Shown here: in pieces, positions 1-6,367 of the stretch | Layout of the letters: every line of letters starts with the position of its first letter | How positions within the stretch are numbered: the first letter of the stretch is position 1 | Assembly: GCA_945834965.1 (NCBI GenBank) | Contig: CAMAHZ010000042.1 | Coordinates: forward strand, 1-8,758 | Length of the DNA: 8,758 bases | DNA from: an uncultured Clostridia bacterium | GTDB lineage: Bacteria; Bacillota; Clostridia; Christensenellales; Borkfalkiaceae | Reading direction: 5' to 3' | The notes under the pieces: model-generated | What the model was told of the DNA's origin: nothing | The model's database searches: none | What the model saw: the letters and a program-made list of their open reading frames with translations, nothing else | Made by a program: the position numbers and the translations under genes

Positions 1-3
1 TTA

Positions 4-3000
4 ATGAAAAAATTGACTATCGACGGTAACACCGCCGCCAGCCATGTGGCCTACGCCTTTTCGGAAGTAGCCGCTATCTACCCCATTACCCCCTCTTCCC
101 CTATGGCAGAAGTTGCGGACGAATGGGCGACCGCAGGCAGAACGAATATGTGGGGTCAGAAAGTTAAGATTGCAGAAATGCAGTCAGAAGGCGGCGCCGC
201 AGGCGCTGTACACGGTTCGCTTTGCGCAGGTGCATTAACCACCACCTACACCGCATCGCAGGGTCTTTTATTGATGATTCCCAACATGTACAAAATCTCG
301 GGCGAATTGATGCCTATGGTTATGCACGTATCTGCTCGTGCGCTTGCAGCTCACTCGCTTAACATCTTCGGCGACCACGCCGACGTTATGGCTTGCCGCC
401 AGACGGGCTTTGCAATGCTTTGCGATTCGTCCGTTCAGGAAGTTATGGATTTATCGTTGGTAGCTCACCTTTCCACCTTAAAGGCAAAGGTTCCCTTCAT
501 CAACTTCTTCGACGGTTTCAGAACTTCTCACGAAGTTGCTAAAATCGACGTTTGGGATGAAGCTGACGACTATGCTGAAATCAGGGCTATCTGCGAAGAA
601 GTCGGCATTGCAGCTGACATTGCAGATTTCAAGACCCGTGCGCTCAACCCTGAACACCCCATTCAGAAGGGTACTGCTCAGAACAGCGACACCTACTTCC
701 AGAACAGGGAAACCGCGAACAGCTACTACGAAGCTACCCCTGCTATCGTTCAAAAGATGATGGACGTAGTTTCCGCTAAGTGCGGCAGGAAGTACCACTT
801 ATTCGACTACGTTGGCGCACCCGACGCAGAAGAAGTTATCGTATGTATGGGTTCGGGTTGCGAAACCATTGAAGAATCCATCAACAAGCTCAACGCAATG
901 GGCAAGAAGTACGGCCTTATCAAGGTTCGTCTTTACAGACCTTTCGTTGCAGACGCATTCGTTGCAGCTATCCCCGCTTCCGCAAAGAAGATTGCCGTTC
1001 TCGACAGGACTAAGGAACCCGGCTCACTCGGCGAACCCTTGTACCTTGACGTTTGCTCGGCTATCCTTGAAAAGGGCGTTTCCGGCGTGAAAGTAGTTGG
1101 CGGCCGTTACGGCTTAGGCTCTAAGGAATTCACCCCTTCCATGGTACTTGCAGTTTACAAGAACCTTGAAAAGGACGAACCCAAGAACCACTTCACCGTA
1201 GGTATCTACGAAGACGTTACCAACACTTCGATTGACTTCTCTGAGAAGTTCGACGCGGCTCCTGCAGGCTCGACTTCCTGTAAGTTCTACGGTTTGGGTT
1301 CCGACGGTACCGTTGGTGCAAACAAGAACTCCATCAAGATTATCGGCGACCACACGGACAAGCACGCTCAGGCATACTTCTTCTATGATTCCAAGAAGTC
1401 CGGCGGTATCACCGTATCACACCTCCGTTTCGGCGATACTCCTATTCAGAGCGAATACTTAATCGACAGCGCAGACTTCGTTCAGTGCTCTAACCCTTCC
1501 TACATCACCCGTTACGATATGACGAGCGATATTAAGGTCGGCGGTACCTTCCTTGTAAACACTTCGGCTACTACCGTTGAAGCTTTGGAAGATTTCTTAC
1601 CTGCAAAGGTTAAGCAGGATATCGCAAAGAAGAATATCAATCTCTACGTTATCGACGCAATCAAGATTGCCGGCGAGCTTGGTCTTAAGGGTAGAACCAA
1701 CACCATTTTACAGTCTGCATTCTTCCGCGTTAATCCCCAGATTATGCCCTACGACAAGGCTGTAGAATATATGAAGTATATGGCTAAGAAGTCCTTCGGC
1801 AGAAAGGGTGACGCAGTCGTTCAGATGAACTACAACGCAATCGATTCCGCCGCAGGCGACAACCTTGTAAAGATTGACGTTCCTGCAGCTTGGGCAAACG
1901 CAACGACCGGCGCAGCTATGGTAGAAGGTCACGCTGATAAGTACTATCAGGAAATCATTAAGCCCATTCTCTATCTTAAGGGTGACGAGCTTAAGTCTTC
2001 TCAGTTTAACGCTGACGGTCACGTTCCCACCGGCACCACCAAGTTTGAAAAGCGCGGCGTTGCCGTTACCGTTCCCCAGATTGACCTTGACAAGTGTATC
2101 CAGTGCGGTACCTGCTCCTTCGTTTGTCCCCACGCTTGCTTGAGACCTGCACTCGTTGCAGAAGGCGCTGAAAAGCCCGCAACTCTTGCAACCAAGAAGG
2201 CTATCGGTCTTGCAGGTTACGAATACAGAATGCAGGTATCTCCCCTTGACTGTATGGGCTGCGGCGTGTGCGCTACGGTCTGCCCCGTTAAGGACGGCGG
2301 TGCTATTAAGATGGTTCCCCTTGCAGCATCCCTTGAAGCAGGCGAAGCTGAAAACTGGGAATACGCAGTTGAACTCCCTGAAGTTGACACTTCTAAGTTC
2401 AAGAAGGAAACCGTTAAGGGTTGCCAGTTCTGCACTCCTTTGTTTGAGTTCTCAGGCGCGTGCGCAGGCTGCGGCGAAACCCCTTACGTTAAGGTTGTTA
2501 CCCAGCTCTTCGGCGAAGATATGGTTATCGCTAACGCTACGGGCTGCTCTTCCATCTACGGCGGTTCTTCACCTACCTGCCCTTACACCACTAACAAGGA
2601 AGGCAAGGGTCCTGCTTGGGCAAACAGCTTGTTCGAGGACAACGCTGAATTCGGCTACGGCATGAACCTTGCATACTCCGCAAGAAGAAACGCTGTTAAG
2701 GCTAAGGTTGCACAGCTCGCTGAAATCAGCGAAACCTGCAAACCCGCTTGCGAAGCTTACCTTGCTGCATTCGAAGATAGAGAAGCTTCTAAGAAAGCTT
2801 CCGCAGAGCTTATCAAAGTTCTCGAAGGCTGCACCACTTGCGAAAAGTGCGGTTCACTCGTTAAAGAAATTCTCGACGCTAAAGACTGCCTTGCTAAGAA
2901 GTCCATCTGGATTTTCGGCGGCGACGGTTGGGCATACGATATCGGCTACGGCGGCTTAGACCACGTACTTGCAAGCGGTGAAGACGTAAACGTACTCGTT

Positions 3001-3531
3001 CTCGATACCGAAGTTTACTCCAACACCGGCGGTCAGGCTTCTAAGTCCACCAACATCGGTGCGGTTGCTAAGTTCGCTTCCGCAGGTAAGAGAGTTAAGA
3101 AGAAGGATTTAGGTATGATTGCTAAGTCCTACGGCTACGTATACGTTGCACAGTGCGCTATGGGTTCTAACCCTGCACAGCTCCTTAAAGCTCTTTCCGA
3201 AGCTGAAGCTTACCACGGACCTTCACTCATCATCTGCTACGCTCCTTGCATCAACCACGGTATTAACATGACCAAGAGCCAGCTTGAAGAGAAAGCAGCA
3301 GTTGATTGCGGTTACTGGCAGCTTTACAGGTACAACCCTGAAACCGACGTATTTACCCTTGACTCTAAGGAACCTACGGGCGACTATCAGGCATTCCTTG
3401 CAGGCGAAACCCGTTACGCTTCCCTTGTTAAGACTCAGGGTGCTGACGTTGCAAGCGAACTCTTCAAGAAGACCGAAGAGAGCGCTAAGGCAAGGTTGGA
3501 AGGCTATAAAAAGCTTGCAGGTAAGGAATAA
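4..3531 (+). CDS. nifJ: Pyruvate:ferredoxin (flavodoxin) oxidoreductase, single-chain
   Basis: Oxidises pyruvate with CoA to acetyl-CoA and CO2, passing electrons to ferredoxin or flavodoxin in the cytoplasm of anaerobes. Seen from N to C terminus: the pyruvate/thiamine-diphosphate domain with YPITPSSPM (26-34), Glu62 and Arg112, which line up with Thr31, Glu64 and Arg114 of the Desulfovibrio africanus enzyme at a constant offset of two; the gamma-type domain with GLGSDGTVGANK (430-441); a two-cluster ferredoxin domain with Cys698/701/704/708 and Cys750/753/756/760; and the thiamine-diphosphate domain with Cys820, Cys823, Cys848 and Cys1082 for the proximal cluster, GDGWAYDIG (974-981 region) and YSNTGGQASKST (1005-1016). 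At 1175 residues it matches the usual ~1170-1200 and lacks the extra C-terminal domain of D. africanus. Extra cysteines occur at 807/810 and 943/946/949. The ATG is three bases from the window edge, so its ribosome site and promoter are not visible; the N-terminal sequence fits the family start. Codon use is strongly biased to AAG, AAC, TTC and GAC, as expected for high expression. An intrinsic terminator follows. Confidence 0.97.
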   Translation: MKKLTIDGNTAASHVAYAFSEVAAIYPITPSSPMAEVADEWATAGRTNMWGQKVKIAEMQSEGGAAGAVHGSLCAGALTTTYTASQGLLLMIPNMYKISGELMPMVMHVSARALAAHSLNIFGDHADVMACRQTGFAMLCDSSVQEVMDLSLVAHLSTLKAKVPFINFFDGFRTSHEVAKIDVWDEADDYAEIRAICEEVGIAADIADFKTRALNPEHPIQKGTAQNSDTYFQNRETANSYYEATPAIVQKMMDVVSAKCGRKYHLFDYVGAPDAEEVIVCMGSGCETIEESINKLNAMGKKYGLIKVRLYRPFVADAFVAAIPASAKKIAVLDRTKEPGSLGEPLYLDVCSAILEKGVSGVKVVGGRYGLGSKEFTPSMVLAVYKNLEKDEPKNHFTVGIYEDVTNTSIDFSEKFDAAPAGSTSCKFYGLGSDGTVGANKNSIKIIGDHTDKHAQAYFFYDSKKSGGITVSHLRFGDTPIQSEYLIDSADFVQCSNPSYITRYDMTSDIKVGGTFLVNTSATTVEALEDFLPAKVKQDIAKKNINLYVIDAIKIAGELGLKGRTNTILQSAFFRVNPQIMPYDKAVEYMKYMAKKSFGRKGDAVVQMNYNAIDSAAGDNLVKIDVPAAWANATTGAAMVEGHADKYYQEIIKPILYLKGDELKSSQFNADGHVPTGTTKFEKRGVAVTVPQIDLDKCIQCGTCSFVCPHACLRPALVAEGAEKPATLATKKAIGLAGYEYRMQVSPLDCMGCGVCATVCPVKDGGAIKMVPLAASLEAGEAENWEYAVELPEVDTSKFKKETVKGCQFCTPLFEFSGACAGCGETPYVKVVTQLFGEDMVIANATGCSSIYGGSSPTCPYTTNKEGKGPAWANSLFEDNAEFGYGMNLAYSARRNAVKAKVAQLAEISETCKPACEAYLAAFEDREASKKASAELIKVLEGCTTCEKCGSLVKEILDAKDCLAKKSIWIFGGDGWAYDIGYGGLDHVLASGEDVNVLVLDTEVYSNTGGQASKSTNIGAVAKFASAGKRVKKKDLGMIAKSYGYVYVAQCAMGSNPAQLLKALSEAEAYHGPSLIICYAPCINHGINMTKSQLEEKAAVDCGYWQLYRYNPETDVFTLDSKEPTGDYQAFLAGETRYASLVKTQGADVASELFKKTEESAKARLEGYKKLAGKE

Positions 3532-3562
3532 TTCCGCTGTAACTTTTAACTAAATTTAATTG

Positions 3563-3596
3563 CGCCGTGCGGCTTTTGCCGCACGGCGTTTATTTT
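3563..3596 (+). terminator. Intrinsic terminator of the pyruvate:ferredoxin oxidoreductase gene
   Basis: A perfect 11-bp GC-rich stem (3563-3573 pairs with 3578-3588) with a TTTT loop is followed by TTTATTTT (3589-3596). It starts 31 bases after the stop codon. This is a classic rho-independent terminator and separates the oxidoreductase from the next gene. Confidence 0.93.
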
Positions 3597-3671
3597 GTAA
3601 GCAGACCTTGTCAACCCGAAGCGTATCACTTATTAGCTTATTCGCTACCACCCAAGCTTTGTGTGAACAAT

Positions 3672-3700
3672 TTGACATTTTATCATTTTTTTGCTATAAT
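3672..3700 (+). promoter_or_regulatory. Consensus vegetative promoter (extended -10)
   Basis: TTGACA (3672-3677) and TATAAT (3695-3700) are separated by exactly 17 bases. A TG dinucleotide one base before the -10 box (TGCTATAAT) makes it an extended -10 promoter. Transcription should start near 3706-3708, leaving a leader of about 20 bases before the ATG at 3728. The spacer and the start-site region are AT-rich. No clear operator palindrome was seen by eye, so expression may be constitutive; that last point is inference. Confidence 0.9.
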
Positions 3701-3716
3701 AAACAAAAGTTAAGTC

Positions 3717-3722
3717 AGGTGG
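3717..3722 (+). promoter_or_regulatory. Shine-Dalgarno site that fixes the start at 3728
   Basis: AGGTGG lies five bases before the ATG at 3728. It sits downstream of the consensus promoter, whereas the longer reading frame from a TTG at 3560 would begin at the edge of the preceding terminator, upstream of the promoter. This decides the start codon. Confidence 0.9.
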
Positions 3723-3727
3723 ATTGT

Positions 3728-4192
3728 ATGCGAAAAAGTAACAGAGAAATTAAAGACTTTAATAAAATTATAGAATTATTAGACCGTTGTCAGGTTATAA
3801 GGCTTGGTTTGTACGGCGAAGATTACCCATACGTCGTACCCCTTTCATTCGGCTGGGAAGTGAAAGAAGGCAAGCTTAACATATACTTCCATTGTGCAAA
3901 GGAAGGCAAAAAGATTGATTTAATTGCCTCAAATAACAAAGTTTGCGTTGAAGCGGATATTTTAAACGGATATAAGCCGACCGAAAAAAGCGTTACCGCC
4001 GACTATGAAAGCGTTATTGCCTTTGGCACGGCGCAAGAAGTTGAAGGCAACGAAGCCGTTCACGGAATTAAACTTTTGCTTGACCACTGCGGAATTTCCG
4101 GCTATTCGCCCGAAGATTGCGTTTTAAGACAAATAGTTGCCGTTTATAAAATATGTGTTGATACGATTACGGGCAAAAAAAGGTTTTTGTGA
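3728..4192 (+). CDS. Pyridoxamine 5'-phosphate oxidase-like (NimA-like) flavin-binding protein
   Basis: A 154-residue cytoplasmic protein of the split-barrel flavin-binding superfamily, closest by eye to the NimA-like branch. Recognisable blocks are YGEDYPYVVPLSFGWE (about 29-44), which forms the first barrel strands; YFHCAKEGKKID (53-64), the family's FHxAxEGxK motif with His55 near the flavin; and ADYESVIAFGTAQEV (91-105). There is no signal peptide or membrane segment. Family members bind FMN or haem and carry out varied redox reactions. Some Nim proteins are linked to 5-nitroimidazole resistance, but most homologues have no known substrate, so none is assigned here. The start is set by AGGTGG five bases upstream and by the consensus promoter ending at 3700. 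The gene stands alone between two terminators. Codon use is more AT-rich (AAA, ATT, TTA) than in the oxidoreductase gene, suggesting ordinary codon selection. Confidence 0.85.
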   Translation: MRKSNREIKDFNKIIELLDRCQVIRLGLYGEDYPYVVPLSFGWEVKEGKLNIYFHCAKEGKKIDLIASNNKVCVEADILNGYKPTEKSVTADYESVIAFGTAQEVEGNEAVHGIKLLLDHCGISGYSPEDCVLRQIVAVYKICVDTITGKKRFL

Positions 4193-4213
4193 ATAAATAT
4201 CTACCGCACACTA

Positions 4214-4245
4214 AAATAGCCGACGCTTTACTGCGTCGGCTATTT
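4214..4245. terminator. Bidirectional intrinsic terminator in the convergent gap
   Basis: A perfect 13-bp stem (4214-4226 pairs with 4233-4245) closes a six-base loop (4227-4232). It lies 21 bases after the stop of the plus-strand flavoprotein gene and 29 bases after the stop of galM on the minus strand. The stem ends in AAATA/TATTT, so the RNA 3' side is U-rich from either side: the minus-strand transcript continues TATTTTAG and the plus-strand one TATTTACTT. The minus-strand tract is slightly better. It probably ends both transcripts. Confidence 0.85.
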
Positions 4246-4274
4246 ACTTAAGAAGAAAAATATAGAAACTTGTA

Positions 4275-5246
4275 TCAATATTCAAACTTATAACGGACGG
4301 TATACGTCTTTTTAGTATTTGCCTTAAGCAAGGGCGTTTCAAATCCTTCTACGTTTACTGCGTTGGGATAGAACTGCGGCTCTAAACAAAAACTACAGCC
4401 GCCGCCCTTACCATTGTAGGGTTTGGGATTGCCGACGTACAACTGCAGACCGGGAAAATCAGTAGACATCTCCACCGAAATATTACTTTTATCGCCTTGC
4501 GCTATCGCCGAAGGATTTCCGCTAAGGCAGAAATTATGGTCGTAAGTCTTTCCGCCGAGCTTGGTATAATCTGCACCGATAGGCTTTAGTAAAGTGAAAT
4601 CTAAAGGCGTACCCTTAACGCTTTCCACCGTCCCTACGGGGATAAGGTTTTCATCCGTGGGCGTATAGCTTTGTGCATTAATCTTTACGAGATTGCCCAT
4701 CACTTCGCCTTCACCGTTCAAATTGAAATAGGCGTGACAGGTGGGGGCAAACAGCGTATCCTTGTCGCTTTCACCGCTGTACTTAATAGTAAGCTCCCTG
4801 CCGCTTAACGCAAATTCCACCTTAAATTTAAGCTCGCCTGAAAAGCCCATATCGCCGTCGGGGCTGGTCAATGAAAGAGCTAAATTGTCGCCGTTTACTT
4901 CAACGTCGTAAAACCTTTTATCGAAACCTTCTACGCCGCCGTGCAGGCAATTATCGCCTTCGTTGGCGGATATATGCCACTCTTTATTGCCAAGCGTAAA
5001 CTTTGCTCCTGCAATTCTGTTGGCAACTCTGCCCACGGTAGCGCCTACGTACGCCTTGCTGTTGAGATAGCCTTCAACGCAGTCGTAGCCGATTAAGACG
5101 TTCTTCTCACCATTTGGTGTGTTGAGCTTGATAAAGTTCAGCGTTGCGCCGAAGTCGAGAACGCCGACCTTGATAAAAGCGTTTTCAATGGTATAGAGAC
5201 TTACTTCCCTACCCTTGTATATATCGAACAAAGACTTTGAAATCAT
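4275..5246 (-). CDS. galM: Aldose 1-epimerase (mutarotase)
   Basis: Interconverts beta- and alpha-D-galactose (and glucose) in the cytoplasm, giving GalK its alpha anomer. The 323-residue length fits the family (about 320-350). Visible active-site blocks of the galactose-mutarotase fold are GRVANRIAG (72-80) with Arg77, NCLHGG (99-104) with His102, PTCHAYFNL (168-176) with His171 (the likely acid), YDHNF (235-239) with Asp236 in sugar binding, and CLEPQFYPNA (287-296) with Glu289 (the likely base). These assignments follow the Lactococcus lactis enzyme. It is the last gene of the operon. Its ATG overlaps the galK stop as ATGA (5243-5246), and no strong Shine-Dalgarno site precedes it, so translation is probably coupled to galK. 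A hairpin terminator follows. Confidence 0.95.
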   Translation of the reverse strand: MISKSLFDIYKGREVSLYTIENAFIKVGVLDFGATLNFIKLNTPNGEKNVLIGYDCVEGYLNSKAYVGATVGRVANRIAGAKFTLGNKEWHISANEGDNCLHGGVEGFDKRFYDVEVNGDNLALSLTSPDGDMGFSGELKFKVEFALSGRELTIKYSGESDKDTLFAPTCHAYFNLNGEGEVMGNLVKINAQSYTPTDENLIPVGTVESVKGTPLDFTLLKPIGADYTKLGGKTYDHNFCLSGNPSAIAQGDKSNISVEMSTDFPGLQLYVGNPKPYNGKGGGCSFCLEPQFYPNAVNVEGFETPLLKANTKKTYTVRYKFEY

Positions 5247-6367
5247 TTCAGCTTTTCAACCGTTATGCCGTCTGCAATATCGGCCTGATAGCACTTTGCC
5301 TTGTAGCCCGTTGCGCTTTCGTACTTTTGACAGACGTAATTTTTAAAATCTTCTACAGCGTCGGTTTTAACGAGCGAAATGGTACAGCCGCCGAAGCCTG
5401 CGCCCGTCATTCTCGAGCCTACGCACGCAGGGTGTTCCTGTGCGGCGGAAGCAAGAGCGTCAAGCTCCCTGCCCGTAACTTCGTATAGCTTGGACAGCGA
5501 CTCGTGCGATTTGTTTAAAAGCAAGCCCAAAAAGTCAACGTTACCGACCTTCATAGCCTGTACCGCAAGGTTAACCCTGTCGCACTCGTTGATTACGTGA
5601 GTTGCTCTGTCCCTTACCTTTCCGCTTAAAACGTGGCTGTATTTTGAAAATTCTTCGGGGGTTAAATCGGCAAGGCACTCGATATCTACGTACTTTTTGA
5701 GTTGAGTCAACGCCTGTTCCGTTTCCGTGCGGCGTTCGTTGTACTTGCTCTCGACAAGATTGTGCGGCTTGTTGCTGTTTATAATGACGAGCGAATAGCC
5801 GCCGAGCTTGATGGGGACGTACTCCCTTTCAAGCGTCTTGCAATCAAGCAGAATTGCGTGATTTTCCTTGCCGCATGCAGACGCATACTGGTCCATAATT
5901 CCGCAGTTGACGCCTGCGTATTCCCTTTCTGCCTGTTGCGCCTTTAAGGCTACGTCTACGGGGTCGAACTCTTCCCCTGCGACGGTTGCGAGCGCGGCAA
6001 TCGTAGAAACTTCGATTGCGGCAGACGACGACAGACCGCTGCCGAAAGGTACGGTACAGTCCTGCAACATATCGCAGCCCACAATTTTATGCCCTGCTCT
6101 CTGCCACATTAACGCGCTGCCTGCCTGATAGTTGCCGTACTTGATATCCTTGTAGCTTTCAAGCTTATCGATATCAAGCGAAACTTCGTCTGGCAAGGTT
6201 GTCCACCTTACGTTGATTTTATTCGTGCCGTTGGGGCGAACGTAGACGGTGTTCTTAAGCGACAGAGCCGCAGGCAAAACCTTGCCGCCGCAATAGTCAA
6301 TATGCTCGCCTATTATATTTACCCTGCCTGCCGCACTTACTTTGTATTCGTAATCTTTCTCATTCAT
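5243..6367 (-). CDS. galK: Galactokinase (GHMP kinase family)
   Basis: Phosphorylates alpha-D-galactose with ATP to galactose-1-phosphate, the committed Leloir step. At 374 residues it has the normal length. The three GHMP motifs are present in order: the galactokinase signature GRVNIIGEHIDYCGG (14-28) with Arg15, Glu21, His22 and Asp24 for galactose binding; the ATP loop VPFGSGLSSSAAIE (106-119); and motif 3 SRMTGAGFGGC (318-328). The catalytic base is expected to be Asp159 in GIMDQYAS. The signature reads GEHIDYCGG where many galactokinases read GEHTDYNGG; the residues that touch the sugar are retained. The start is supported by GGGGTG (6374-6379) six bases upstream, inside the end of galT. 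The ATG overlaps the galT stop by four bases, and the stop overlaps galM in the same way. The specificity call rests on the signature and the operon. Confidence 0.96.
   Translation of the reverse strand: MNEKDYEYKVSAAGRVNIIGEHIDYCGGKVLPAALSLKNTVYVRPNGTNKINVRWTTLPDEVSLDIDKLESYKDIKYGNYQAGSALMWQRAGHKIVGCDMLQDCTVPFGSGLSSSAAIEVSTIAALATVAGEEFDPVDVALKAQQAEREYAGVNCGIMDQYASACGKENHAILLDCKTLEREYVPIKLGGYSLVIINSNKPHNLVESKYNERRTETEQALTQLKKYVDIECLADLTPEEFSKYSHVLSGKVRDRATHVINECDRVNLAVQAMKVGNVDFLGLLLNKSHESLSKLYEVTGRELDALASAAQEHPACVGSRMTGAGFGGCTISLVKTDAVEDFKNYVCQKYESATGYKAKCYQADIADGITVEKLK

Noticed and set aside
1708..2133. A 141-codon minus-strand frame antisense to the oxidoreductase gene
   Set aside because: It is a shadow of the biased real frame, with no recognisable motif and no evidence of its own promoter or ribosome site.
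2156..2665. A 169-codon plus-strand frame inside the oxidoreductase gene
   Set aside because: It overlaps the ferredoxin and thiamine domains of a certain gene, has low-complexity Leu/Ala/Ser/Arg-rich content from the codon bias of the real frame, and shows no domain.
3597..3671. A possible operator or structured leader between the terminator and the promoter
   Set aside because: Only four-base inverted matches (AGCG/CGCT) and an isolated AAGCTT were found; none forms a convincing palindrome or riboswitch-like fold.
3560..3727. A 56-codon N-terminal extension of the flavoprotein gene starting at a TTG
   Set aside because: It would start at the edge of the oxidoreductase terminator and cross the consensus promoter; its residues do not look like the family, and AGGTGG sits correctly before the ATG at 3728.
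4..4192. The oxidoreductase and flavoprotein genes as one operon
   Set aside because: A strong intrinsic terminator and a complete separate promoter lie between them, so they are best treated as two transcription units.
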